Counted from the stretch's first letter, positions 36,666 through 50,575 are shown. The stretch: 64,000 nt of DNA from Cercis canadensis (GCA_003255065.1 QAOA01003799.1:529481-593480), one strand, 5' to 3'. Made by a program: numbers and translations. Notes: generated by a model not told the origin, from the sequence alone.

Positions 36666-38039
36666 ACATTCTATGCCCATAAACGACAATTACGCCCTTG
36701 TCTTCAATTAATACTTGGTACTTAACTAAGATTTGAAATTTAGAAAAACAAAAAACAGAACAAATGTACATCTACTCATCGAGATGATTGTCGTTATGAT
36801 GAGAATAAAACATTTGCAATTTATACGGAGGAACATATAATTTAACACATAGTTAATTAAAAGTAGAAAGAAAAGTTTTCTACAATTCTTGGTTGTGAAA
36901 ATATTTTGGAAAGTAATATTGGTTTTCTCAGTACCATAAATTTACTGAAGAAAGTTACTTTCATCCACAAGCTGAAAGCCAAAAGTTATTATGCAATGAA
37001 AAACTTCTATATACTAATCCAATTTCGTCCCCTTATTTATTTTCTGTAATAGGAATGCGAATTGGTGGGTTAACAACCTTGCACTATTCTTCTCACAAAT
37101 TTCGTTATGCAATATACATCACAATAAATTAATCTCATATTAAATAATTAGGTTAACAACTAATATCCTTATCATGCATCGCTGCCTTGAAAGAGTGTGC
37201 ACCTAATTTTTAATTAAGAAAGTGACAACTCCATGAATATATGGTTTACCTTATTATACTAAGCAAAAGTAAATATTTTAAACTATATATGTGACGAGGA
37301 TTAAACTATGCTCACATTTCTATCCTAAGTAAATCTGATCTCACCTCCCTAGAGAACTAGTGCTCATTGCTTTTAAAATGATTAGTGGTCATGCGTAATT
37401 AAAAGCTGATTAGTGATTATTATAACATTTTTTAGGGATGCTGTTTAAAGAATGTTCCTAATGGCATCAAGAGTCTTATGACAGCAACCTATATATATAT
37501 ATATGCTAAGTGCAAAGAGCGGATTTTTTTATTCCATGGTTTTTCCGAGCTGTTCATGACTCATTCAATATTAACTGATTTTCCCTAGCTATATACAAAA
37601 AAAGTCACCCGTTATCTGACAAAATGCTATTTGTAAACGATATTAGAAACTACTTCATTTGTAGATACCATTTAATTGTTCCATACGAATCATTAATGAC
37701 TTCTTATATAGAATGAAAGTGAGAAGATGAGATCTCACCCTTACCCTTTCCGTGAAAATGGAGGAAATAATTTTAAGAAGAATAATTGAAAATGAATTTA
37801 GACATGATATAGATACATAGTTATGTGACAATATATCAATACATATATATTTTGTTAGATTCATTTTTCTTGGCTTCTTATTTGTTTCTGAAACAATTGA
37901 GGAAAGAAAGTTTATTAATAACTCAAATTAAAACTTAATATTTGCTTGTTAAAATTATAAGAAAATGATGTAACTCATCTGTAAGATAGAGTCCAGTGAT
38001 GATATATATATGCGTAATTACTGAGCTTTGCCATAATCT

Positions 38040-38190
38040 AACTCTCACTCTCCAAGCCCCCCATATCATTTTCTTCAACATATACTCAGCACTTGATTGC
38101 CCTTGTAAAGCAAAAAATGGCCCATCCATTTTCATTTTTTCATGAACTTTGCCCCCCTGAATGATTTTTTTTGGCTCCGCCACAGTTGGC
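38040..38190 (-). repeat. Degenerate transposon-like fragment
   Basis: The minus strand has GTGGCGGAGCCA-like sequence (TGTGGCGGAGCCAAAAAAAA) followed shortly by CAGGGGGGCAAAG. This combination is common at the borders of dispersed plant repeats, as I recall. No terminal repeats or target duplication could be defined, so the class is open. Confidence 0.3.
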
Positions 38191-39134
38191 AAAGGTTTGT
38201 GTCAACCTTAGCATATTTCTTGAAATCTTGTGCAGATTGTATTAAAATTTTCAATTTCTAACGACATGCCCTTCTGTTCGATTATTTGACTAATTACATT
38301 TGTAATCACAGATAACGAAACAATACAAGTGTGCGTGTGTCTCAGACTGCACATTCATATGAAGTCAGATGCATAACTTTCATCTGTCATAATGGTATAG
38401 TAAAGAAGGCAAACAGGTGTGCAGTTTGGCCTTGCGTTATTATATATATGTATGTCAACACCAGCTTTTCTTCTTACATACCTCAATAATGCAAAATCTA
38501 CATCAGTTTCTTAGCTAAAATAAGCTGAGAGAATATCTCACAGCCTGTGCAAGCAATACTCCAAATGGCATATGACATTGATTTACCTCGACACAGAGTT
38601 GTCCCTCTCTCCCCCTCTTATCATTGAGCTTAGGTGGGTGCGTGCATACGAGTGTGTTGAGTGGTATTGTATTACACTAAATAGAACCAGCGTGTACACG
38701 TTCTCAATTAACACTATTAGGCACATAAAATTAGTTTTTATTGTGTATATCAGTTTTCCAACCTTTTTTTCTTATTTCAATGTATTTTATAGGGCCTTGA
38801 TTTGATTTAGCTCCTTTTTTCTTGACTTTTCTTTGATGATGATACCTAATGGCATACACGAAAAAGCAAGCAAGTTGAAGGGAATCAAAGATAGAAAACA
38901 TATATACACAGCCAATATATGGTTCCCCAGCAGTAATAGGGAAATAAAAACTTTGTTTGACTTACATGTCTTTCCTCTGTACATTGCCTTAAGCTATAGG
39001 AGGAGCCTCTTTTCTCCTTCACTTCTAGTACTCTTACAAAGAGAAAATCAAGGGGGCCAAAAAAAAGGAAGAGAAATATAAATAATATAAATAATAAAGA
39101 AGCTAAACGCTATTTATATATAGATTGATTATAT

Positions 39135-39692
39135 TTACGGATTGGTGAGCTCGGAGGCAGTAAGAAGACACCGCATTACTTCAACCTGAGCTCGCAGGGA
39201 TTGCATGTAATCTAGGGTTTCTTCAATCAAAGACACATCATCCATGAATTCTCCCCCTGGAAGAAGACTCTTGAGCGTTCGTGTTCTCTTCTGGACCAAC
39301 CTCTTTGCAATAGAATCCGCCTCAGCCACCCTTTTCTTTACTCTGTGGATTTTACGGCTTCTTTTCAAGATCTTTCTGCTTCTAATCCTTCTGTTGCTGT
39401 TGCATAGCAGTGACGAACAAGTTTCAGCTTTCCTTAACCTTTGGCACTGTGTAGAGCCTAATATCTGCTCTGCAAGGATTTTGTTATCGTCGTCCCTGGA
39501 AGCATTGAAAATGAGGGCTTGGCTCCAACAAGTGGTTTCGTTTCTGGTAGAAGCCATGGCTAAATCTGCAGAAAGCTTTATGGCCTTCTTTCTCTCCAAC
39601 ATGTTCATGTTCTTTTTCGAAGAGGCACATTTTCGAAGACCCATTATCCATTTCCGCAGAAATTCTTGCTTCAATGAGCTAGGATTTCGCAT
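39135..39692 (-). CDS. IBH1-like atypical bHLH transcription factor
   Basis: Single coding exon of 185 residues. The N-terminal block MRNPSSLKQEFLRKWIMGLR and ERKKAIKLSADLAMASTRNE is typical of IBH1-like proteins. A basic stretch (NRRIRSRKILKRSRKIHRVKKR) precedes the helix-loop-helix at about residues 125-175: AKRLVQKRTRTLKSLLPGGE, then LIEETLDYMQSLRAQVEVMR. The basic region lacks the His-Glu-Arg pattern needed to bind E-boxes, so it should act as a heterodimer inhibitor. Arabidopsis IBH1/IBL1 repress cell elongation under brassinosteroid and gibberellin control by trapping activating bHLHs. The leader likely has an intron, with a donor GTATGTG just below 39860 and an acceptor near 39785. The long plus-strand frame 39244-39792 is its antisense shadow. 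Confidence 0.88.
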   Translation of the reverse strand: MRNPSSLKQEFLRKWIMGLRKCASSKKNMNMLERKKAIKLSADLAMASTRNETTCWSQALIFNASRDDDNKILAEQILGSTQCQRLRKAETCSSLLCNSNRRIRSRKILKRSRKIHRVKKRVAEADSIAKRLVQKRTRTLKSLLPGGEFMDDVSLIEETLDYMQSLRAQVEVMRCLLTASELTNP

Positions 39693-42600
39693 TCTGGAAA
39701 AAAGATGGAAACTTTCTCGTGAGGAAGCGAATCCAGAATACGGTTTTGAATTGGAAGAAGTGAAAGCAGAAGATGATATATACTGGTATTAGAGAAGAAA
39801 ATTTAGGGTTTAGAGGAAAACTAAACTTATGCAAAGAGAAAGAAAACAACACATACCTTAAAAATAAATCTTCTATCAGACAGTAGAAGACAAGTTTTGC
39901 TTGGTGGCGTAGTGTTACAGATCCAAGAAAGTAAATGAGGATCTTAGAGAGAGAGAGAAGACTGAGAAGACGAAGAATGTGCAGGAACCGAATTTATGTG
40001 CTCCAACAAGGAGAGTGGTGGGCCTTTGAGAGAAAGACACAGCACATGCTGGCACATGGAGTCCCTGGCCCACTACCCAAACCCTAGAGAATAATATTAG
40101 AAAATAAATAATGTATTTAGATTAGTAGTGAAGAATAAAGGTGACCTTAATGAAATGCAAACCTAACATTTGTATCTTGTTTTGAATACAAACAAATCTC
40201 ACTAAATACGACTACCACTTCAAACAATGTACCCATGGCCCACCAGTTGAACTCCAAGAGGGGAATTATTTGCACCGCACCCGGATTAATTTGTGGACGT
40301 GTCACAATTTATATCAATACATTCATAATAATTAATGGTAAACAAATTTAGATATGATAAAAATTATATTAATGAAATACCAATATCATATTGGTTTTAA
40401 TTTTGATCCACTCATTGTCTAAAAGAATTTTACACAAACATCAAATCGATGTTGTTATCTTACTTATGTAAGAAAAAAAAATATTAAAACCATTTATTGT
40501 TAATTAATAATGAATCTTACCAATATCACGTTTTTCTATTTGACGATAGTGTATAAAAGTTTACACTAATAATAAATTAAATTTGAACTCTATTCTCATA
40601 TTTTCAACTAAAAAATATAACTTTGACAAACAAAAATTTGAGCCCTATGATATTTAAACTAAGTCATGATTGTGGTGAAATTCCTAATATATGATATCTT
40701 TTTAGTTTCATATGTTTTTAAAATTTTAAAATCAATAATGTAAAATTATCTCTATCGTGCTTTAATTATAAGATATTTTATATAAAATTTTGAACAACTT
40801 TTAATTATATAGTTATGAAAACGGTTGATGGTTTAGATTAAGTCATATTATAATGTGCAAAAGATAAAACTTCATTTGAAGCTTTAATTAAACTATAAGA
40901 AAAAAATTCAAATAATTAATATCAGAGTTAAACTAGAAGAGGAAAAAGAAAAAAGAAAAAAAAAAAAAAAAAAAAAAAACAAGAGTTTCATTTATTTCGT
41001 AACTTGTATGAATTTTATTTTTTCTTTTAGTTGATTTTGTTAATGCAAGTTTCTGGCAAGCTGTGTACCTTAGACTACATAACTAGTTTGAGATAGATAT
41101 AGGACCATTATTTTTCCGAACTTTGTCCGTAAGAGTTCCAAGAAATGTGCACTACACTTTCGTTTCATCTGTAATCTGGAAAATATAAAATAAAAATTCG
41201 ATGATTGTTCCATTGATTTGACTGTACACAGTTACGAGGGGGCATGAAATACATATATTTTATATGGGATAATTAGCTAACATGTATTATGTATACTATT
41301 TACTACAGTAAATTAAAAGAATTTCATTTAGTTTATGAATACAGCTATTAGCTAGCATGTTTTCAGAAATAAGATATCGTGAAAACTAGCAACGATGAGA
41401 AAAAAAGGAAAAAGTAATTCTAGAACGTTGCCATTATGCCCTTTACATTTTACCATAATGGATAAATAAGATTACTTTATAAAACTCTACGCCAATGAAT
41501 TTATTCTACTTTTAAAAGTAAAAAAATGATTTGACAAATAAAATATCCGTATAGAGTGATCAATGATCTCAATAGTTAAGAAATGGTAGACTAGACCCAT
41601 CATATTTAGCTTAATTACATGCACTTTTACACAAACCTATAAGTTCTAGTTACATCTTTTTTTGGCCATGGTTCTAATTACATCTCTGCACCATTAAAAT
41701 ATAAATAAATGAGTTCAATTAAAATTGTAATGTAAATATTTAATTGAGTTCAATAGTGAAAAGAAAATGCAAGAAGAAAACACCACTTCAATAGTTTGTA
41801 TGTGCAGAATAAAAGAAATCAATGCTGATGTACGATACATTCTTTATATTAGTGAATAATAATATTTATATTTAAATTTTTTATTGATAATTTATACAAT
41901 TGTACAAATAATTTTATCTAATTTTAATAGGAAAAAAAGTTAAAGTGAGAACATGAAAGCTTATATGAAATTATTTATACAGTTACGATGAATTCAAAAA
42001 TAGTGTAAGTAGCAATTATCTTATCCAGTTATTTTTATATATATTATTATGAGACTTCATTTTTTTTTTAAGAGAAGAAAATTATAATTCCCTTGAATGC
42101 CTTTTTTTTCTTTCCTTTTTTTCGTTTATTTGCATGAATTGTGTTTGCTTGAGTAATACTTTAAATAAAGGTGATCAAGTTCATAATTTTTTTTTTGGTA
42201 AAAAAAAAATTCTGAAGTGAGAAGAGATTATTACATTCTAAAATAAAAACATGTCATAATTTTTAACAACGACACATAGTAGTATTTACAAATTGCTCAC
42301 CAAAAAGAGATTGTTAATAATAATTACAAATAAAATATTTTAATTCTTATTAACTATATCAAACCTGTTTAATATTATATAATGCCTTTTTTTTCCTATA
42401 CCTATATTCTTTACTTTATTTTGATGTATGAGCAATAACTTAAAATTTAACTAAGTTTACAAGTCATATTCTATAATAATATTAATACAGCTTGTACATC
42501 TAATGTAAAACATTATTTTCTGATTCATAATAGGTATAGGTAGGTAGGTAGGGTTGAGGGTTGGGGTGTGTCAGTGTATTTATGGGCGCAGAGCTACAGT

Positions 42601-45600
42601 TGTAGGAGTAGGGAGTTTTGTTTAGGCAGAGGAAAGGGGGAAAAGGCAAGAAAAGAAAATTGGCAGGATCCGGAAAACATGGTGATACGAGGCGGTCAGG
42701 TCCCGCAACAATACGAATTGTGGGGCACACTCGAGGTTTTTGGCATTGCGTTATAGAAAAAGAGCAGATTCTAATCCCCACATGCTCTCCCATGCACATG
42801 CCCCCCCTTTCCCTCTTGTATTCTTTTCCTTTCTCTCACCTCAATCAAATTTAACTATCTATCTTCCTCGAATCAAATCAAATCAAATCTTGCACTTTAA
42901 ATGTGTTGTAAATATACTTATTTTTCACAACCTTAATATTCTTTACTGCTTTTACTAACTACTAACTATACTGTTAACTAATATTTTCGTAATGTATAGT
43001 CAGAACAAGGTACGTTACTCATACCTCACCATTTTAGGAAAATTGAGGTACAAACTATACCCAAAAATGCACCAAACTCACATTTTATTCTCTACTCGTT
43101 TGCTGTATAGTTAAAAAGTCAATATATATTATATGAAGATATTTAATGTGCGAAGAAAAACTGTTTAATCACTGAGGAGGAGGAGGAGGAGGGTTCAAAA
43201 AAAGTGTTGATAGAAGAAAGAGAAATGGACATGAGAATTAATGATAGGCAGAGATCGATAGAGGAGGAATGGGTTTGTGGACCAGAGGTGGATAACAGTT
43301 TGGTGTGTGCTGAGGAAATTCAGGGGAAGCAACAGGTTGCATGCGTCCCAAAAATTTGTCGCCATCGTCACTCCCTTCTTTTGAGACATTAACGCTTTCT
43401 CGAAACCCTTTTTGAATGAATTGGCAGTGCCTAGCTCATACCTGTTCCATTCGTGATATTGATTCATCATTTAACACCCGTGCATGGGACCTCATTTTCA
43501 ACGGTTCAAAACTTCAAATGCAACATTAATTTTGTAATTTACCCTCTCCTCGACTAGCATGTATAACCCAATATAGTTGAGTATGGGTATGTGTGTGTTT
43601 AGTAGCTAGGAAAAATGATTCATAATCACTCTTTCTAATATATAGTATAAAGCAATATGCTTTTGACATGTATAATTCAAAATTTCCTTCCAATATTCTC
43701 TAACTTTTCATCTTTTTCTTGCATTCTTAATATATGCTTATTTTCCTACTTTTTGATTAAGAAAACGTGCAAGTGATACCACATTGGACTCTCCTTAATT
43801 TATTGCTAGTGCTAGACAACTTCATCCTTTGCACAGTTGCACTTGCACTTGCACTCATTCATTCCTCAACGCCAAAGCCGGAAAGAGAAAAAGAAAACGT
43901 AAATCGGGCAAGTTATATAACAAATACGTTTAGACATTTTGTGAATATCCAAATGTAGTTATCGATATATATCTTCATTTAACAACACGTTTAGTGCCTA
44001 TTTAGCTAACTTCTTAGACCCTAATGTTTCATATTCATAAGCTAATGCATGTTTTCTATTTATAAACAATGTGACTATGTATTGATAAATAAATTGATAT
44101 TAAAAAATGACATATGCAACCAGACAAAAAGGTATATTCAGAATAACTTTTGAGGAAAACATATATAATGTTAAAAAAAAAAATTGTAGACAAAATTAAT
44201 ACTTTATCAAGTCTTTTGGAAACGATCCCCTATTTATTACATAAACAAAGTTAAACTGAGAAGCTTAGAAAACTAAAAAATATAAAGATTGAAACTTAGA
44301 ATCCTAACCTTATGAAATTAAAACTGATTGAATCATCATGCAATATATCCTTATTATTTTTTATTTATTTAAATAAATTAAAGAGGCCCTCATAAATTAT
44401 TTAATAAAATGAATAATTTTTTTTAAAAATTTAGACCGATCATTTCCTGTGCTAATTTTTCCATTATTGTTTTTACTATCATACAAATTGTTTCACTTGC
44501 TGTAACTTTTTTATGAATCACTTCTCTTGTTTTGTTGATTTCTTCTTATTCATAAATATAATATCTTTGTAAAAAAAATAAAATTATTATGTATTAATAT
44601 ATTTCACATTACCTTGATTGATATGACAATATATTTTTCTTAGTATTTTGGAGCAACTTTAAATTGAACATGAAATTAACCAATTTATAATTAAGTGATA
44701 CTGAGATCGTACTTAAAACTTTTAGATTATTTATTCAAATTTAAAATCATAATAAAAATACAAAAAAAAAATTAAAAATAAAACTTCCAAGCCCAAAAAA
44801 TAACTTTAGTGTTTCTCCATATTGATATGACATTATTTGAATAGAAAAAAAAAAATGGAGTCGTCGAATCAAATTCAACTACTACTTTTCCTTTCCTTTT
44901 ATCTTAAAACAAATTTTTTGAGATATGGTAGTGGACATAATTAAACTGTTTTGTTAATGTAGTTTAAATTATAAAAAATTCTTATTTTATTTGTAATAAA
45001 TTATAAAAATTTGAGTTTTTAGAAAAAGAATTCCCAACACAATAGGCTAGTTATAGAATACTAGAAGTAATATTTATATTACAAATAAAATTGTTAAATA
45101 AAATGATTTGTATTATTTATTTTATTTAAAAGATATGTGGGGATTAATAAAATACATGGTTTAAATTAACTTAAAATATGACCATATTTCATATTAGAAA
45201 ATATATAATTGCATTTCATATTTATATATCAAAATCATTTTAAATTTAGAATGAGATACAAATTGATATAAAGTAGATAGAAGGGTCCAGGGTGTACTGC
45301 GCTAAAAAAATTCATACATACAATTTGACCGTGATCGAAAAGGATTGGAGCCGCCTCCGTGATTTACGGCTATCCGTTTCATACTGACTTGAATCAGTGG
45401 TGAGTGCTAATAAGTGGGAGTTTTTGAGAAGAGAAGTATTAACCGCAAACCGGTTCAAGCCCCACGCGTTTCAGAGTCGTGGCTGAAGGATCACCAACTC
45501 GTTTCTGCTGATTGTGTGTTGACCAGCCGTTTAAGTTTTTCATTCAAAAGAATAAAAGAAAGAAATAGGAAACATAAGCGCTTGAAAATAAACTAGAAAA

Positions 45601-47281
45601 AAAAAATGAATTTGTAGTGTTAGAATTTTAAAATATTTGTTCTGTAGTTTATTTTACACTAAAATAGTTAAAATATTTTTTAATTTATACAGTTATTATA
45701 TATAAAATATTTAACATATAATATCAAATTAATAATTACACATTTTATATACAATGAATAATTACATAACTTAATACTGACAAAAATACAACTAAAAATA
45801 TTTTAGTTATTTGAGGTGAGGAAGAAATACTTTGAAATAGCATTGAGATAGAGAGGAGGAGTGTAGTGGAGTTAAAGGGTAGGTGATTGGTAACAGTGGC
45901 ATGTGCACACATGGATGGGACCCACAGTGTTCTAACAAAGGTTTACAGCTGCAAGATTCAAGCCTTGGCTTCAATGATCTCGTCTCCAATCCCAATCCCA
46001 TCTCCTATACCTCCGGTTTTATAGCTTTTAAAAGTAGCCTATTACCTCTAAACCTCCTTGTCAGTTGTCAGACCAACCCTTCCTTGGGATTGCTTCATAT
46101 CATATATTCCATTTCCATGCAATCACTAATATAATAACTTTTCAATTTATTTAGATTTTTACAGTTTAAATCTTCTTTATCTTAAATTTAAGCGTGCAGC
46201 AATTATTTTTTTCATGTGATTTTTTTGTTTTGTTTGTTTTAGGTGTCATGCAATTTCTACCAAAGACTAGGAGTCCTTATGTCTTATTTTTGTGTACCTT
46301 TATAATAGCAAACTAGGGTAATAAAAGAGTGATATTTAAGGGGTTAAATGAATAAAATAAATTTAATCTAAATTGATTTAGTACAGAGAAAGAAATGTTT
46401 GAATATAATGAGAGAAAGAAGTGTGAAGTTGTGAGGAAATAGAATAAAAATGGGAAAATGTGGGGTACTTGGAAGTTCCATCAGCTTAGCCTTAAATGAG
46501 AAATGGGGAAATTGGTCAAAGACATGGGTTTGTTTATTTAAGTGTAGGAACTTTACAGCCAAAAAGTCAATTTAAAGTGTGTCATTTTGATTAGCATCAT
46601 CATGTACCTTTTGCCAATCACGTAATCCCCTTGAATCAAGGCTTCTAACTCACTCTAAAACGCACCCTCTACATCTTCTTTTTCAAGCAAACACTTAATT
46701 AGCAACATTTAGACATGAATAAATCAAAGGGATCGATGCCATGTCTTTCCACACCTTCACATGCACATCCATCTTCCTACCTTTAATTTTTAAGGTTTCT
46801 CTTTGTTAGTTATGCAACACACTAGTTGTTTTCCTTCCAAACATGCCAAATCCTTTTCATGCCTCAAAACCTTCTAAGAATCCATTTTATTATATTCATC
46901 AAAACAGTGTCACTATAAATAGTATTTTTGTTAGAAAATAACTTATTTTGTGAACTTCATTTCTCTTCAGACAAAATCTTTCTTTTTTTCTTTTCTTCTT
47001 TTCTTCTTTTAAGGATGCCTTATAATTGATAAGAAAAATGTGTTCCAATAATTATCACACTAAATTTGAAAAAAGAACAAGAACCATATGTAATAGAAGA
47101 AAACCACTCTACATAATCACAAGTTTCATAGTAGAAGTGGCTAATCTAGAACTGTTTTCTTTTTTGCTTCTTCTCTCTAATTTTGGGTTGGGGTTGGGTG
47201 TGTTCGGTTTGAAAATTTGATGTCTATTATTATAAAGAGAATGCTAGGCTACTCTTGATATCTTAAAGGGTAAAACTAAAA

Positions 47282-47606
47282 AAAAATCATTTTATTAGTA
47301 ATTTAGGGTAAAATAATTTTTTTAGTTTGATACTATCGTGACAATCTCAAAAAATTGAATTATTTAGTATGTGTAAGAATAGTTAGTTTATTGTAAAATT
47401 TATAAAATAGAGCAATATAAAAATTGTGTATGAAAATAATTTAAAAATAAATATAAATAATTTTTTTTATCCTGTTAAAACTTAAATTTTGTCAACGATT
47501 TAAGGAATATAATCTATACAAGATGACTTAATTTTTTAAAATTTTTATGATGATACCAAACTAAAAAATTCATTTTACCCTAAACTTTCAATAAAAAAAT
47601 ATTATG
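47282..47606. mobile_element. Decayed inverted-repeat element (MITE-like)
   Basis: The left arm around 47300-47360 (TTTAGGGTAAAATAATTTTT, then TAGTTTGATACTATC) and the right arm around 47535-47592, read on the minus strand (TTTAGGGTAAAATGAATTTT, then TAGTTTGGTATCATC), are inverted copies with many mismatches. No clear target duplication was found. The interior is AT-rich and non-coding. Confidence 0.6.
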
Positions 47607-49869
47607 TATACTGAACCATAACTTTGAATCCTCTTATTACATATCAATTCAACTTTAATCCCGTTTCAAAACTTAGTTGGACTGCGTGAGAGGGTGGCCC
47701 AACATTGATGGTCCATTTGTCGCGTATCTGTTGCCATTGTTGAACCCAGAAAAGAAAAGAAAAAATTGCTTTTGCCGTTGTGAAAGAAATTGAAAAACGA
47801 AACGGAGGCACTGATTGGGAAATGGGAAGATGATTAATTGGGTTCATGTCTGAGTTTGGGACGTACTTGGCGAAATTCCCATTCCAACAGTGGAATATCC
47901 ATTTCCATGAACACCGTTTTTCGAGGAGAAAAGTTTTTCTAATGATTTGAGCCCTACATAAGAAAACAAAACAAAAAAGTTTTTTTTTTTTTTTTTTTTT
48001 TTTTTGTTCAGCTTATCTCTCTCATAAACTCATTCCAACTCCATGATGAAAGAAGTGTACGTATAAGCTACCTTTGAAAAAAAAAAAAAAAATAGTGTAT
48101 TATTACTCTTCTGATTAGATGGCTTGTTGAGTTGAATCTCATCTACAATCACCAACGCAAGTTGATTGATGGGTTGAATCGCCATGCGTACGGCATGGGG
48201 AAGATAGATTTCCCTCCTGCATTTGCCTGCTACATTTTTGTACAAACCAAAGAAAGAGGAAACAAAGAAAATCACTTTCATTAAAAAGGCCAGAATAATG
48301 CTCCAAGTAAAATAAATTAACAAAAAAATGCTGTTTAAGAGTATATCTTCTTATGTTTACCATTATCATTACTGCATAAAGATTCACATTACTCTTAATT
48401 TCATGATTGTTTCTCTACACTAGAGGCTATATAATAATATCCTCAACCATTATCTGAATTGAATGAAATATCATACATATATTTTTCTTAGGTATACTCA
48501 TAAAAAAGAAAAAAAAAATGTATTAGAGAGATGGAAACAAATTAAACTTGCCCGTTTTCATGGATTCCAACTTTGTAGCTCGCAGTGCAAAAAATGAAAG
48601 TAAAGGCCAGTTAGCCAGCAGAAAAATATATAGAAAACAATTAAAGCTGATGAAGACATGTGAACCAATTAAAATGAGCCTTTCTTTTATTATCAACTTA
48701 AATTAATTATTACATTTAAGCATGAATTAAGTTTAAGTGTCATGTCTTGTGTGAGATAACAACTCCGTCAGACACTTTTTTGTTTTGAATGAAATCTTAA
48801 CTACCACTTATCTCAAATGACAAAGGTGATGGTTATGTCCAGTGGTTAAGCTGTCAAGACGCTAGCTAACAACATATATGTAGTCATAAATTTTGTCTCT
48901 ATGCCCTCTCGTGCTTATGTCTCTCAAATCTGAATTGATTAACCAAATAAAAAGACAAAATGTGTTAATCATATATATGTTTGGATGCTAAAATTAACTT
49001 GAGTAATTAAATGTCTTATAGGTCGTTTGGATTCCGAGAAACTGTACATACTTCTTGAAGTAAAATTAGAAACTCGGATTTTTTTTTTTTTTTTAAAAAA
49101 GCAAGAAAAAGCTTGCTCAAAGTCTCAAAAAATTATTTGGAAGTGCTTTTCTTTTAACAAACTATTTACTAATACGTAATAAGCATATCTTTAGATGAAG
49201 ATAAACCTATAGTTTTTAACTCACAATAATCCCCCCTTTCATATATAATAATCACACCTGCCCCCTTTCATTATGGGTAAAGTGATCCTACTTAAACTTT
49301 GAATGTCTTCTAAATTAAATAATATCACTTACATTAATTATTTCATATTTTATATATATAATAAAATTTAATTTTTATTAATTTTTTTTTTTTTTACGAT
49401 TCAAATTTTATACATTATCTTAAGTAGTATTAAACAATTTCTATTTCCTCTTAAACTCGATCAAATCAAATGAGCCATATGCACAATTTATGTCAAGTTG
49501 TGAATGATNTAAATATTTAAACACATATCACTCACAAGTACTGAAGACAATTTTAATATCACTTAACTATAAGCTATTTAGTTATAAATAATTGCTTGTG
49601 TGTAAGCGATGTGTAAGAAGTGTTGGTCCAAACAATAACGATTAAAGAAATAGTGCTAATTTTTTTTTTTTAATTTGCTAATGAGACAGTACCAATTCGT
49701 TTAGTTGATAAAGTTATCACGTAACTGTAGAAGTATATAATTCGTGCACGGGGTTTCACCAGAAACAGAATTTTCCAAGAAACAAAAAATGAGTACTTCG
49801 TGTTTTCTAACTCAATACAAATGGATAGTAATGATACATATACAAATTTAATGTTTTGTGTGGTACTTA

Positions 49870-49930
49870 AAAATATCTTTAAAATTTGTGAGTTTTATGT
49901 TTAAATTCAGAGTTGTAATCAAAATAACTA
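49870..49930. repeat. Dispersed repeat fragment (copy B)
   Basis: This resembles 985-1045 in the core TTTATGTTTAAATTCAGAG and in the flanking bases. Family unknown. Confidence 0.4.
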
Positions 49931-50234
49931 ATTTTTTTTTTCGGATTCATAAAATGTTTTATTCATAAATATTATATAAAGCCATACATCTCATATTTCG
50001 TTCATAACTCATTGTACAATTAAAGGAAGGCATAATCCTATCAAAGAAAAAAAAAAAAAGAAAAGGAAGNAAAAAAAAAAAAAAGGAAGGCATAGAAAGG
50101 TAATCCTTAGTTACAGAAAATAAATAGAATAGAACCTTATCCCCTCCTCTCTATCCCAAAGAAATAGCCCTCTATGGGCTCTAGAACAGTGAAATGCCGT
50201 TGTCATCCTTACCCTTGTATGGAGTGAAAAGCCC

Positions 50235-50465
50235 TCATACTCCATAGAAAGTGGAAAGGCTCCTTAAGACAGTGACTTTAGCTTCAAGCAAAGTGATGTA
50301 GTTTTCAATAGTTAGGAAGAGTGTGTGAACATCCATTCCATGGCTCCCTGGAATGGTCCTCTGGAGTTGCCTGAGCTTCCTTTGTAAGCAAGTTTTGACG
50401 CTCCTCTTCCTTCCCCTCACATTCACGCCCCCTCTTCCCCATGTCAGAAAACGCCTTCTGCCCAT
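50235..50465 (-). CDS. Small bHLH-like (atypical, non-DNA-binding) protein
   Basis: The frame is open well upstream, but a TATA box (CTATATAA within 50576-50587) puts transcription near 50550 and makes the ATG at 50465 the natural start, giving 76 residues. A short Arg/Gly-rich N terminus (MGRRRFLTWGRGGVNVRGRK) leads into helix 1 (SVKTCLQRKLRQLQRTIPGS), a loop and helix 2 (MDVHTLFLTIENYITLLEAK), ending VTVLRSLSTFYGV. The helix-loop-helix matches the PAR1/UPBEAT1/IBH1-type group of atypical bHLHs. There is no E-box-binding basic motif, so a dimerisation-based repressor is the likely role. I cannot place it in a named subgroup. It is a separate gene from the IBH1-like factor at 39.1-39.7 kb. 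Confidence 0.7.
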   Translation of the reverse strand: MGRRRFLTWGRGGVNVRGRKRSVKTCLQRKLRQLQRTIPGSHGMDVHTLFLTIENYITLLEAKVTVLRSLSTFYGV

Positions 50466-50575
50466 TAATTTTCCTAAGCTAGAGTACTGATCAGATTCAC
50501 AGAGAAAGAGAGATAAAGAAAGAGATAGAAGATGCTGAGGAAAGGAGATGGCGTCGTCAAAGGCTAATTCAGGAT

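Larger units (their letters stand above)
34931..39134. other. Intergenic, AT-rich, about 4.2 kb
   Basis: No supported gene. Landmarks are an ACCAG tandem run (36646-36665), TA microsatellites near 36446-36461 and 37490-37503, and a degenerate repeat fragment at about 38040-38190. Confidence 0.5.
39793..50234. other. Large AT-rich intergenic region, about 10.4 kb
   Basis: No supported gene. It includes the IBH1-like leader (to about 40010), a poly-A tract (about 40956-40979), a TAGG tetranucleotide run near 42538-42550, a GAG run near 43171-43191, a decayed inverted-repeat element at about 47282-47606, poly-T tracts near 47981-48005 and 49080-49094, and N joins at 49509 and 50070. The stretches at 42500-42800 and 45290-45600 are less AT-rich than the rest, but their open frames show no known domain. 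Confidence 0.5.

Noticed and set aside
39244-39792. 182-codon plus-strand open frame
   Set aside because: It lies antisense to the IBH1-like coding exon, shows no domain, and its length follows from codon use of the real gene.
42500-42800. 99-codon minus-strand frame in a less AT-rich stretch
   Set aside because: No family similarity, no start context and no splice neighbours; conflicting open frames exist on the other strand.
45640-45810. Weak inverted similarity in an AT-rich block
   Set aside because: The pairing is mostly runs of A and T with short arms, and could be chance.
48835-48960. Possible tRNA-derived SINE (TCCAGTGGTTAAGC resembles box A)
   Set aside because: No matching box B, no poly-A or T tail and no target duplication could be found.
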